Part shown: in pieces, positions 39,160 to 47,694 of the stretch
Layout: every line of letters starts with the position of its first letter
Position numbering within the stretch: the stretch's first letter is position 1
Assembly (NCBI RefSeq): GCF_016865585.1
Contig: NZ_JAESND010000002.1
Coordinates: 434,001-498,000, forward strand
Length of the DNA: 64,000 nt
Source: Jeongeupia naejangsanensis
GTDB lineage: Bacteria > Pseudomonadota > Gammaproteobacteria > Burkholderiales > Chitinibacteraceae
Direction: 5' to 3'
Notes under the pieces: generated by a model
What the model was told of the DNA's origin: nothing
Databases searched by the model: none
The model's input: the letters and a program-made list of their open reading frames with translations, nothing else
Position numbers and translations under genes: made by a program

Positions 39160-41586
39160 ATGCAAAAGCAGCGACTGGTACTGATCGGCAACGGCATGGC
39201 GGGAATCCGCACGCTTGAGGAAATCCTCAAGCACGACAAGGAGCGCTACGACATCACCGTGATCGGCGACGAACCGTGGGGCAACTACAACCGCATCCAG
39301 TTGTCGCCGATTCTGGCCGGCGAGCAGAAGCTCAAGGACATCATCCTCAACGACCTCGACTGGTATGCCGAGCACGGCATCCGGCTGGTCAAAGGCTGTG
39401 CCGCAACACGGATCGACCGTGAGCGCCGTGAAGTCCATACCGCTGCCGGCGAGGCGATCGCCTACGACAAGCTGCTGATCGCCACCGGCTCGCGCCCCTT
39501 CATGCTGCCGGTGCCGGGTGCCGAACTCGACGGCGTGATCGGTTTCCGCGACATCAAGGACACCGAACGGATGATCGTCGCCGCGGCGCTGCATCGCCAC
39601 GCGGTCGTCATCGGTGGCGGCCTGCTGGGGCTTGAAGCCGCACACGGGCTGAAGCTGCGCGGCATGGACGTGACGGTGATTCACCTCGGCGACTGGTTGC
39701 TGAACCGCCAGCTCGACGAAACCGCCGGCCGCCTGCTGGAGCAGTCGCTGGCCGAGCGCGGGCTGAAGCTCAAGCTGGGTGCCAAGACACAAACACTCGT
39801 CGGCGAGAACGGCCACGTGACCGGCGTGCGGCTCGAATCGGGCGAGCTGATTCCGGCCGACCTCGTGGTGATGGCCGTCGGCATCGTGCCGAACGCCGAT
39901 CTGGCGCGCGACGCCGGCATCGAGGTCAGCAACGGCATCGTCGTCGACGACAAGCTGGCCACCAGCGACGAGCACATCTACGCCGTTGGCGAGTGCGTGA
40001 ACCACCGTGGCGTGTCCTACGGGCTGGTGGCGCCACTGTTCGAAATGGCCAAGGTGCTGGGCAACCAGCTCGGCGGCTGCGGCAAGCAGCGCTACACCGG
40101 TACGACGACGTCGACCAAGCTCAAGGTGACCGGCATTGATCTGTTCAGCGCCGGCGAATTCATGGGCGGCGAGAACTGTGACGAGATCGTGCTCTCCGAT
40201 CCGGCCGGCGGCGTCTACAAGCGGCTGATCGTGCGCGACAACAAGCTCGTCGGCGCCTGTCTGTATGGCGACACCAGCGACGGCGCGTGGTACTTCCAGT
40301 TGCTGCGGCAGGAGCGTGATCTGGCCGACCTGCGCAGCCAGCTGCTGTTCGGGCCGCCGCGCGATCTGGGCGACCACGGCACCTCGGGTGCCAGCCGTGC
40401 AGCGGCGCTGCCGGACGATGCCGAAATCTGCGGCTGCAATGGCATCACCAAGGGTGTGCTGGTCAAGGCGATCAAGGAAAAGGGCCTGTTCACCGTCGAC
40501 GACGTCAAGAAGCACACCAAGGCCGGCGCCTCGTGCGGCTCGTGTACCGGTCTGGTCGAGCAGGTGCTGATGAGCACCGTCGGCAGCTCGTTCCAGGATG
40601 CGCCGAAGCGCAAGTCGATGTGCGGCTGTACCGACCATACACATGGCGAAGTGCGCGAAGCGATCCGCGAGCAGCATCTGGTGACGCTGGCCGACACGAT
40701 GAAGGCGCTGCACTGGAAAACCCCGGACGGCTGCCCGACCTGCCGCCCGGCACTGAACTACTACCTGATCTCGACCTGGCCGGGCGAGGCGAAGGATGAT
40801 CCGCAGGCGCGTCTGGTGAACGAGCGCGTGCATGCCAACGTGCAAAAGGACAGCACCTTCAGCGTGATTCCGCGCATGTGGGGCGGGGTGACCAGCCCGG
40901 CCGAGCTGCGCAAGATTGCCGACGTGGCCGACAAGTTCAACGTCAAGATGGTCAAGGTCACCGGTGGTCAGCGCCTCGACCTGCTCGGTGTGAAGAAAGA
41001 GGACCTGCCGCAGATGTGGCGCGATCTCGACATGCCGTGCGGCATGGGCTACGCCAAGGGCCTGCGCACGGTGAAGACCTGCGTCGGCAAGCAGTTCTGC
41101 CGCTTCGGCACCCAGGATTCGACCGGCATGGGCATTGCGCTGGAAAAGGCCTTTGACCGGATGTGGGCGCCGCACAAGGTCAAGCTTGCTGTCTCGGGTT
41201 GCCCGCGCAACTGCGCCGAGGCCGGGATCAAGGACGTTGGCATCATCGCCGTCGATTCGGGCTGGGAAATCTACATCGGTGGCAACGGCGGCATCAAGAC
41301 CGAGGTGGCCGAGTTCTTCACCAAGGTGAAGACCGAAGAAGAGGTGCTCGAGTACTCGGGTGCGGTGTTGCAGCTGTACCGTGAGGAGGCGTATTACCTC
41401 GAGCGCACCGTGCACTACATGGGACGTGTCGGCCTCGACTACATCAAGTCCAAAGTGCTTGAGGACGCGACCAATCGCAAGGCACTGTGGGCACGGCTGC
41501 AACTGGCGCTCGCCGGCGAGCCGGATCCGTGGCAGGCGCAGCTGGGTGCCGACGCGGCAGCCCGCTTCACCGATCTGACCGTCTGA
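39160..41586 (+). CDS. nirB: NAD(P)H nitrite reductase, large subunit NirB
   Basis: 808-residue cytoplasmic assimilatory/detoxifying nitrite reductase large subunit, reducing nitrite to ammonium with NADH. In order: FAD/NAD(P) pyridine nucleotide-disulfide oxidoreductase domain (QRLVLIGNGMAGIRTLEEIL; second dinucleotide fold AVVIGGGLLGLEAAHGLKL), BFD-like [2Fe-2S] domain at about 424-475 (EICGCNGITKG, CGSCTGLVEQ), and siroheme/[4Fe-4S] sulfite-nitrite reductase domain with TCVGKQFCRFG and SGCPRNCAEAG at about 640-690. GGAG lies 8 bp before the start. nirD follows. An FNR box upstream suggests anaerobic expression. Confidence 0.97.
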   Translation: MQKQRLVLIGNGMAGIRTLEEILKHDKERYDITVIGDEPWGNYNRIQLSPILAGEQKLKDIILNDLDWYAEHGIRLVKGCAATRIDRERREVHTAAGEAIAYDKLLIATGSRPFMLPVPGAELDGVIGFRDIKDTERMIVAAALHRHAVVIGGGLLGLEAAHGLKLRGMDVTVIHLGDWLLNRQLDETAGRLLEQSLAERGLKLKLGAKTQTLVGENGHVTGVRLESGELIPADLVVMAVGIVPNADLARDAGIEVSNGIVVDDKLATSDEHIYAVGECVNHRGVSYGLVAPLFEMAKVLGNQLGGCGKQRYTGTTTSTKLKVTGIDLFSAGEFMGGENCDEIVLSDPAGGVYKRLIVRDNKLVGACLYGDTSDGAWYFQLLRQERDLADLRSQLLFGPPRDLGDHGTSGASRAAALPDDAEICGCNGITKGVLVKAIKEKGLFTVDDVKKHTKAGASCGSCTGLVEQVLMSTVGSSFQDAPKRKSMCGCTDHTHGEVREAIREQHLVTLADTMKALHWKTPDGCPTCRPALNYYLISTWPGEAKDDPQARLVNERVHANVQKDSTFSVIPRMWGGVTSPAELRKIADVADKFNVKMVKVTGGQRLDLLGVKKEDLPQMWRDLDMPCGMGYAKGLRTVKTCVGKQFCRFGTQDSTGMGIALEKAFDRMWAPHKVKLAVSGCPRNCAEAGIKDVGIIAVDSGWEIYIGGNGGIKTEVAEFFTKVKTEEEVLEYSGAVLQLYREEAYYLERTVHYMGRVGLDYIKSKVLEDATNRKALWARLQLALAGEPDPWQAQLGADAAARFTDLTV

Positions 41587-41645
41587 TCGACCGACAATGA
41601 CAGACGCCCGCCGTGCAAGCGGTGGGCCGACCAAGGAAAACCGAC

Positions 41646-41972
41646 ATGAGCGCCGATAAGAATCAATGGCAATCCATCTGCAAACTCGACGACATTCCGG
41701 CGCAGGGCGCCCGCGTGGTCAAGCGCGAAGGCAAGACCGATATCGCGCTGTTCCGCACCCTCGACAACCGCGTGTTCGCGCTCGACGATCATTGCCCGCA
41801 CAAGGGCGGCGCGCTGTCGCACGGGCTGGTGTACGGTGATACCGTTGCCTGTCCGCTGCACAATTTCAAGATCAGCCTGCAGACCGGTCAGGCGCAGGCG
41901 CCGGACGAAGGCCACACGCCTTGCCACAAGGTCGAACTGCGCGACGACACGGTCTGGCTGGCCGTCGATTGA
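41646..41972 (+). CDS. nirD: Nitrite reductase small subunit NirD with Rieske ligands
   Basis: 108-residue small subunit of NirBD, starting at MSADKNQWQSICKLDDIPAQ after a GG-rich stretch. It is Rieske-fold, and the ligands appear intact as CPHKGGALSH and CPLHNFKISLQ, unlike enteric NirD, which lacks these Cys and His. It could therefore carry a [2Fe-2S] cluster. It is 59 bp after nirB and 14 bp before the next small gene. Rieske-type ferredoxins in other pathways are an alternative, but gene order supports NirD. Confidence 0.93.
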   Translation: MSADKNQWQSICKLDDIPAQGARVVKREGKTDIALFRTLDNRVFALDDHCPHKGGALSHGLVYGDTVACPLHNFKISLQTGQAQAPDEGHTPCHKVELRDDTVWLAVD

Positions 41973-41986
41973 AGGGAGTAAACGAG

Positions 41987-42340
41987 ATGGGATACCGACT
42001 GTTCATCGACCCGACGACCACGCCGCAAACGGTCTATCCGGGCATCGAGGGTTACTGGCAACAGGCCGCCAACCATGATCAGGCCGTGATGGCTGTGGTG
42101 CTGAACGGTTTGCCGGACGAAGTCTGTGCGTCGAAAGCGTGGTCGGAATCGGACGATGGCCAGCAGTTTGCCCGCTGGCTGGTGAGCGCCGATCTGGATG
42201 GCACGATCCGCCTGAACGAGCATTTCATCTGGCGCTGCCACGATGCGGGTGGCACGGTGGTGGGTGAGGGCAATCAGGCCCTGACCGAGTACCTGAACAG
42301 CAAGTTCTTCAAATGCAGGTTGAATGTGCTGCCACGATAG
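41987..42340 (+). CDS. Unknown small protein encoded after nirBD
   Basis: 117-residue soluble protein, starting MGYRLFIDPTTTPQTVYPGI, with GGGAG 9 bp before the start. It lies 14 bp after nirD, so it is very probably the third gene of the nirBD transcript, which ends at the strong terminator directly following. The sequence has several aromatic and acidic residues, one Cys pair far apart (DEVCASKAW, FIWRCHDAGG), no signal peptide and no membrane segment. I recognise no family. Position suggests a function linked to nitrite reduction, such as maturation or regulation, but this is only inference. Confidence 0.8.
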   Translation: MGYRLFIDPTTTPQTVYPGIEGYWQQAANHDQAVMAVVLNGLPDEVCASKAWSESDDGQQFARWLVSADLDGTIRLNEHFIWRCHDAGGTVVGEGNQALTEYLNSKFFKCRLNVLPR

Positions 42341-42373
42341 AAAAAGCCGCCCACCGGCGGTTTTTCTATCGTG
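42333..42373. terminator. Long inverted-repeat terminator after nirBD
   Basis: CACGATAGAAAAA (42333-42345) with TTTTTCTATCGTG (42361-42373) and the inner CCGCC/GGCGG form an 18-bp, nearly perfect stem with one bulged G. T5 follows the GC core; the arms extend the dyad on both sides and overlap the stop codon of the preceding gene. Confidence 0.88.
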
Positions 42374-42522
42374 CGTTCTGCTGCGTCTCTCCTGTCCGAG
42401 CGACGAATGCTGACGTTGAGTTCGCAATGATCATGTCGAGTTGTGCCGACCATCGGTGTTGGGTGGCCGGATCGTGCCGCACGGCCGGTTGGGGTGCTCT
42501 TGCTGGGGCCAAAGAGACCTTG

Positions 42523-42906
42523 CTACTTTTCAAACAACTCATTGAACCCTTCGCAGTTTTCCGATTGGCAATGATAGAGGCTCGTTTGAGATGCCAAACA
42601 GAAGGCATTGAGATTGTCTTGCAAGAATCGGCAGTTCTTGAAGTTGCAGTTGACAATGCGGCACCCCGAAAATGAGGTTCCGAGAAACGTGCAGTTCTCA
42701 AATTTGCAATCAACCAGAATCGCGGTATTGAAAAGACCTGAGTACCACTCGATGTCTTTGAATGAGCAAGAAACAAATACACCGTCAAAGTTGCCGCCCT
42801 CTAGTGAGGCTGACGAAAACTCGCAATAGCGATAGAACTCATCGCTTAAGGTCAGAGTCTTTTCAACCGCCCGTGTAGAGGTCAGCTTCTTGCTCAGGAG
42901 CGGCAT
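42523..42906 (-). CDS. Pentapeptide-repeat-like small protein
   Basis: 127-residue protein made of repeats with Phe/Leu every fifth residue and Cys or Asn before it: SCSFKDIEWYSGLFNTAILV, DCKFENCTFLGTSFSGCRIV, NCNFKNCRFLQDN. This is the right-handed beta-helix pattern of pentapeptide-repeat proteins, with an unusual number of Cys. The stretch is visibly richer in A/T than the rest of the window, suggesting acquisition from another source. ATG 42906 is preferred; a TTG at 42918 is possible. Some family members shield gyrase from toxins, but no evidence for that is seen here. Confidence 0.7.
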   Translation of the reverse strand: MPLLSKKLTSTRAVEKTLTLSDEFYRYCEFSSASLEGGNFDGVFVSCSFKDIEWYSGLFNTAILVDCKFENCTFLGTSFSGCRIVNCNFKNCRFLQDNLNAFCLASQTSLYHCQSENCEGFNELFEK

Positions 42907-42963
42907 ACGTATTCCCAAGGTTAAGGTGACCGGTTGGCATGAACCGATCCAGTTGGCTGAGTT

Positions 42964-44868
42964 TTACTTCCAGTCGCCACGCAGTTGGGCAACCTGCGTT
43001 TCCAGCAGCGTACGCGTGACGGCTTCGGCGGGAATCGGTTCTCCGACGGCGACGCCGATCTTCGACCAGATCCCGCGCGGCCATTTCATCATCGCGGCGC
43101 CGTCCTTGCGGCTGAAGAAGCTGCCCCACAGGCCCTGCAGCGCCATCGGAATCACCGGCACCGGGGTGCGGCGAATGATGTCCTCGATGCCGGGCTTGAA
43201 GCGGTTCATCTCGCCGTCCTTGGTGATCTTGCCTTCCGGGAAGATGCAGACGACTTCACCGGCTTCGAGGTACTCGGCGACACGGTCGAACGCCTTGTCC
43301 TTGAGACTCGGGTCTTCGCGCACCGGGGCGATCGGGATGGCGCCGGCGGTGCGGAAAATGAAGTTGAGCACCGGAATCTTGAAAATGCGGTGATCCATCA
43401 CGAAGCGGATGGGCCGGCGTACGCGGCCGGCGAGCACCATGGCATCCATGAAACTGACATGATTGCACACCAGTACGCAGGCGCCGGTTTCGGGAATGTT
43501 GTCCAGTCCCTGTGCGCGAATCCGGTACAGCAGGTGGGTGAGAATCCAGACCTGAAAACGCATCATGAATTCGGGGATCAGCGAGTAGATGTAGATTGCG
43601 ACGGCGACGTTCATCAGCGCGACGGTCAGCAGCAGCCCCTTGATCGACATGCCGGCCTTGAGCAGGATGATGCTCATGCCGGCGGCGACGACCATGAAGA
43701 AGGCGTTGAGGATGTTGTTGGCAGCGATGGCGCGCGAGGTGAAGCCGGGTTCCGAGCGCACCTGAATCAGTGCATACAGCGGCACGATGAAGAAGCCGCC
43801 AAATACGCCGAGCAGCAGGATGTCGGCCATCACGCGCCAGTGGCCTGCGGCGGCGATGAAACTCGTCAACTCGTACTGGCCTGCCGGTGCACTGGCGAGC
43901 GCGAAGTACAGATCGACGCCGAACAGTGACAGGCCGATCGAGCCGAACGGCACGAGGCCGAGTTCGATCGAGCGCCCCGACAGCCGTTCGCACAGCATCG
44001 AGCCGACGCCGACGCCGACCGAGAACAGCGTGATCAGCAGCGTGTAGACCTGTGCGTCGCCGTGCAATACGGTCTTGGCGACTTCGGGCAGTTGGGTCAG
44101 GTAGACCGCGCCGAAGAACCAGAACCACGAGATGCCGAGCAGGCTGTTGAAAACGGTACGGTTCTTTTTGACGTGGGCAATGATGTGCCAGCTTTCGCCG
44201 ATGACGTTCCAGTTGATCGGCAACGTTGCGGCCGGCGGCGGCGCAGCCGGCATGCTGCGACTGCTGAGCCAGCCGAGTAGGGCGACGCCGACGCAGGCCC
44301 AGATGATCAGCGTTTCGCCGTGCGGTTGATGGCTGATGATCAGCGTGCCGGCGATCTGCCCCAGCAGGATGGCGATGAAGGTGCCCATCTCGATCAGGCC
44401 GTTGCCGCCGAGCAGCTCCGGCGGCTTCAGATACTGCGGCAGGATCGAGTACTTGAGCGGGCCGAACAGCGTCGAGTGCACGCCCATCATGAACAGGCAG
44501 CCCATCAGAACGCCAGCGTGATGCGTCGCGAAGCCGTAACCGGCGGCCAGCATGATGAGAATTTCGAGGATCTTGACCCAGCGCGCCAGGATGGCCTTGT
44601 CGTACTTTTCGGCCAGTTGCCCGGCGAACGCCGAGAACAGGAAGAACGGCAGGATGAAGATGCCGGCGGCGGCGTTGACCAGCGTTGCCGCGCCCATGCC
44701 CGCGGCAGACAGGCCGTGGAAGGCGATCATCACCAGCAGTGCGTTCTTGAACAGATTGTCGTTGAACGCGCCGAAAAACTGCGTGACGAACAGCGGCAGA
44801 AAGCGGCGGCTGCGGAACAGATCGAACTGGTTGGGGTGCGACATCGGCGCGGGTCCGGTAGATGACAA
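42964..44868 (-). CDS. MFS transporter fused to 1-acylglycerol-3-phosphate O-acyltransferase (LplT-PlsC type)
   Basis: 634-residue fusion. The N-terminal ~410 residues are a major facilitator with about 12 helices (FVTQFFGAFNDNLFKNALLV start), of the lysophospholipid-transporter LplT type. The C-terminal part is a PlsC acyltransferase with the HX4D motif NHVSFMDAM and the FPEGKITKDGEMNRFKPG motif. Together these import lysophospholipid flipped to the periplasmic face and re-acylate it, so a lipid remodelling role is likely; Aas acts similarly in enterics with an extra synthetase domain, absent here. The start may be the internal ATG eight codons later. The gene is read alone. Confidence 0.87.
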   Translation of the reverse strand: MSSTGPAPMSHPNQFDLFRSRRFLPLFVTQFFGAFNDNLFKNALLVMIAFHGLSAAGMGAATLVNAAAGIFILPFFLFSAFAGQLAEKYDKAILARWVKILEILIMLAAGYGFATHHAGVLMGCLFMMGVHSTLFGPLKYSILPQYLKPPELLGGNGLIEMGTFIAILLGQIAGTLIISHQPHGETLIIWACVGVALLGWLSSRSMPAAPPPAATLPINWNVIGESWHIIAHVKKNRTVFNSLLGISWFWFFGAVYLTQLPEVAKTVLHGDAQVYTLLITLFSVGVGVGSMLCERLSGRSIELGLVPFGSIGLSLFGVDLYFALASAPAGQYELTSFIAAAGHWRVMADILLLGVFGGFFIVPLYALIQVRSEPGFTSRAIAANNILNAFFMVVAAGMSIILLKAGMSIKGLLLTVALMNVAVAIYIYSLIPEFMMRFQVWILTHLLYRIRAQGLDNIPETGACVLVCNHVSFMDAMVLAGRVRRPIRFVMDHRIFKIPVLNFIFRTAGAIPIAPVREDPSLKDKAFDRVAEYLEAGEVVCIFPEGKITKDGEMNRFKPGIEDIIRRTPVPVIPMALQGLWGSFFSRKDGAAMMKWPRGIWSKIGVAVGEPIPAEAVTRTLLETQVAQLRGDWK

Positions 44869-44960
44869 TCCGGCGGCAAGTCTACCTCAGACCGCAGGTG
44901 AAATCCTTGCCGGTTGCGTCGTGCTTACTTACACCTTGCTGTGTGCGCGACGTGTGGCGT

Positions 44961-46061
44961 TCAGGCTGGCCAGATCGCCCCGAGCACGCGCGGGCCGGCC
45001 GCACCGGTGACGGTGGGGACGTTGCCGCTGGCGCCGGCAAGGCAGCGCTGGGCCAGCCAGGCAAACGCGATCGCCTCGACCCAGTCGGGATCGACGCCGA
45101 GGGCGGCCGTACTGGCGATGCCAACGCCGGGCAGGGCGTCGCCCAGCATCGCCAGCAGGGTCGGATTGTGCGCGCCGCCACCACAGACGAACACGTCGTC
45201 GACGCTGGGGGCGGTGGTGCGGATCGCGTCGGCGATCGTGCGCGCGGTGTAGGCCGTCAGCGTGGCCATGACGTCGGCCGGTGCGTCGTTGCGGCCGGCC
45301 AGTTGTGCGTCGAGCCAGTCTGCGTGGAACAGGTCGCGGCCGGTGCTTTTTGGTGCGGCGAGTGCCAGATACGGTTCGGTCAGCAGCCGTGCCAGCAGGT
45401 CGTCGAGTACCTTGCCGCTGGCCGCCCAAGCGCCTGCTGCATCGTAGCGCTCGCCACGGTGGCGGTGGATCCACAGGTCCATCAGCACGTTGCCGGGGCC
45501 GGTGTCGTAGCCGGAGACGTCGCCGTTGCGAGGCAGATTGGTCAGGTTGGCAATGCCGCCGATGTTGACGATCACGCGGTGCCGCTGCGCATCGGCAAAG
45601 ATCGCGTGGTGGAAGGCCGGCACCAGCGGCGCACCCTGACCGCCGGCGGCCACGTCGCGCGAGCGGAAATCGCCGACGACGGTGATGCCGCTGCGCTCGG
45701 CCAGCCGGGCATGGTTGCCGAGCTGGATCGTGTAGCCGCGTTCGGGGCGATGGCGGATGGTCTGGCCGTGATTGCCGATGGCAACGATGTCGGCCGCGGC
45801 GACGCCGGCCTGTTCCAGCAGTGCAGCGACCGAGTCGGCATAGCAGTCGGAGAGGCTGTTGCCGGCGCGCCAGGCCAGATCGATTTCATCCGGTGACGCG
45901 GCCTGCAGTGTCAGCAGGTCGTGCCGCAATGACGCCGGCAGCGCGGTGCCCTGCGCGGCAAGCAATGCGGGTTGCGCACCCGAGAGATCGACGAGAACGG
46001 CATCAATGCCATCCAGGCTGGTGCCTGTCATCAGGCCGATCAACAGTTGCGGGTGCGCCAT
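44961..46061 (-). CDS. anmK: Anhydro-N-acetylmuramic acid kinase
   Basis: 366-residue AnmK of the ASKHA kinase family, which opens and phosphorylates 1,6-anhydroMurNAc released by lytic transglycosylases, making MurNAc-6-phosphate for recycling. The nucleotide site is LIGLMTGTSLDGIDAVLVDL; also GNHGQTIRHRP, NIGGIANLTNLPRNGDVSGY and DVFVCGGGAHNPTLLAM. It is 9 bp downstream of the M23 peptidase gene on the same strand, a common pairing. The two MltF-like proteins in this window would produce its substrate. Confidence 0.96.
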   Translation of the reverse strand: MAHPQLLIGLMTGTSLDGIDAVLVDLSGAQPALLAAQGTALPASLRHDLLTLQAASPDEIDLAWRAGNSLSDCYADSVAALLEQAGVAAADIVAIGNHGQTIRHRPERGYTIQLGNHARLAERSGITVVGDFRSRDVAAGGQGAPLVPAFHHAIFADAQRHRVIVNIGGIANLTNLPRNGDVSGYDTGPGNVLMDLWIHRHRGERYDAAGAWAASGKVLDDLLARLLTEPYLALAAPKSTGRDLFHADWLDAQLAGRNDAPADVMATLTAYTARTIADAIRTTAPSVDDVFVCGGGAHNPTLLAMLGDALPGVGIASTAALGVDPDWVEAIAFAWLAQRCLAGASGNVPTVTGAAGPRVLGAIWPA

Positions 46062-46070
46062 GCTGCCTCG

Positions 46071-47351
46071 TTAGCGGATGCTGGCCAGTCTCGAACCGTC
46101 CAGCAGTGCCAGCTGTTCACCCAACGGGGTGGTGTGTTGTTTGAATGCGGCAAGCCAGTTTTTGCCCAGCGCCGCGTCGGCCGGCAATTTTACTGCCAAA
46201 GGGTCGACCGGTTGATCATTGATGCGGAATTCGAAGTGCAGGTGCGGGCCGGTCGAACGGCCGGTACTGCCAACGTAGCCGATCAGCTGGCCCTTGGTGA
46301 CCGTGCTGCCGGCCTTGAGGCCGCTGGCGAACTTGCTCATATGGGCGTAGACGGTCTGGTAGCGGCCGTCGTGGCGGATTTCCGCCATGTTGCCGTACGC
46401 GCCTTCGCGGCCGTATTTGACCAGTTTGCCGTTGCCGGCGGCGTAAACGGGGGTGCCGGCCGGGGCTGCGAGGTCGACGCCTTCGTGGCCAATCGGGCGC
46501 TTCAGCACGGGGTGCATGCGCAGGCCGAACGGCGAGGAGATATGGGTGAAATCCGTGGGGTAGCGCGTAAAGCGTGCCGAAGCGCTGTCGCCGGTCTCGT
46601 TGTAGTACGCGCCGGCCTGATTTTGCGGCTGGAACCAGTAAGCACGCCGGACCTGCTTGCCGTCGTTGAGCGACGCAGCGAGCAGCCGGCCGGTGCTCAC
46701 GGTCTGGCCGTCGTCCTCGAAGGTCTCGTAAATGACGCTGTAACGGCTGCCTTTGGACAGCTGGCCTTCACCGAACAGTGCGCCGAGCTGCTGGCGTACG
46801 TTTGCCGGCAGTTCGAGCGCCTTGATCGCATCCGAGGCATCACCGGAGATCGTACCGCTGCGATAGGCCGTGGATCGGGTGAGGCTGACCGGGGTGCTGC
46901 TGACGCTGTAGCTGTCGCCATCGTGCCGCAGGACCAGTCGTTCGTTCTGCGCATTGAGGTAACCCAGTTCGATCAACTGGCCGTCGCGCTGGGTGATCGC
47001 ATAGATGCTGCGGCCCGGCGTCAGGTCGAAAAAGCCGCGTGCAGCGGGCGCCGCGTCGCGCCAGCGCAGGTAGGCCAGTGCCGCCGGGTCATTGACGCCG
47101 AGGCGGCTGAGCATCCGGGCCAGCGTGTCGCCGTTGCGGATGACTTCATCCTGCCGCAGCGGCGTGGTGGCGATCTGGCTGATCAGCGTGGGGGTTTCCA
47201 GCTTCTGCGAAACGGGATGCACCTGCACGGTTTCCTGCGGGCCGTACTCGGCAACGCCATAGGCGGTCACGGTGAGCGATACGGGGCCGGCGATCGCTGC
47301 GGCGAGCCACAGCAGCGGCAGGTGAGGAGGGTGTTGTTGTGTGTTCGACAT
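46071..47351 (-). CDS. M23 family murein endopeptidase (OapA/LysM-type N-terminus)
   Basis: 426-residue inner-membrane-anchored periplasmic peptidase. An N-terminal helix (LPLLWLAAAIAGPVSLTVTA) precedes an OapA/LysM-like region and a C-terminal M23 (LytM) domain. The zinc ligands appear in GHEGVDLAAPAGTPVYAA and in STGPHLHFEFRIN, so it is predicted active. It resembles MepM-like DD-endopeptidases that open peptidoglycan cross-links. The start at 47351 (MSNTQQHPPH) is chosen over 47405 because the upstream part looks unlike a membrane-protein start. anmK follows 9 bp later. Confidence 0.92.
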   Translation of the reverse strand: MSNTQQHPPHLPLLWLAAAIAGPVSLTVTAYGVAEYGPQETVQVHPVSQKLETPTLISQIATTPLRQDEVIRNGDTLARMLSRLGVNDPAALAYLRWRDAAPAARGFFDLTPGRSIYAITQRDGQLIELGYLNAQNERLVLRHDGDSYSVSSTPVSLTRSTAYRSGTISGDASDAIKALELPANVRQQLGALFGEGQLSKGSRYSVIYETFEDDGQTVSTGRLLAASLNDGKQVRRAYWFQPQNQAGAYYNETGDSASARFTRYPTDFTHISSPFGLRMHPVLKRPIGHEGVDLAAPAGTPVYAAGNGKLVKYGREGAYGNMAEIRHDGRYQTVYAHMSKFASGLKAGSTVTKGQLIGYVGSTGRSTGPHLHFEFRINDQPVDPLAVKLPADAALGKNWLAAFKQHTTPLGEQLALLDGSRLASIR

Positions 47352-47679
47352 CGTTTTCTGACGGTGTTCGGATTTCAGGGTCAGGACGGAAGTTATCAGT
47401 GTCAATCAGGTTTTGCCAGCCCAATTTTTCATGAAAAATCCTTATTTCACAAAGACATACGACGTTTTTTCCAAGGCCTTGCGCAGGCAGAAATGCGCAC
47501 GGGCAATGCTTTCTGCGCGTACTTTCAACGGGGGAAATGTTCCGACGCATTCATTGCGTTCCGGCCGGCTGGCTGCACAAAGCCCTGAAGGTGGACCGCG
47601 CCGTTCGCCTTTGGTGCTAAACCGGTGATATTCACACTCGCCAATATGGCGTAGTGAAAATGTAAGGTATTGATGAAAA
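47352..47679. other. Divergent intergenic region with three dyads
   Basis: About 330 bp between the M23 gene (-) and an orphan gene (+). It holds a perfect 16-bp palindrome ATTTTTCATGAAAAAT (47424-47439); a stem TTCAC...CGCCA-ATA-TGGCG...GTGAA (47631-47658); and at its right edge TGATGAAAA/TTTTCATCA (47671-47694). The first and last share the half site TTTTCAT. No confident -35/-10 was assigned and no RNA gene was recognised. Confidence 0.5.
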
Positions 47680-47694
47680 ATGGAATTTTCATCA
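47671..47694. promoter_or_regulatory. 9-bp inverted repeat covering the start codon of the orphan gene
   Basis: TGATGAAAA (47671-47679) and TTTTCATCA (47686-47694) flank ATGGAA. The first candidate start codon ATG 47680 sits in the loop, so the mRNA hairpin or a bound dimer could control its translation or transcription. Confidence 0.5.
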
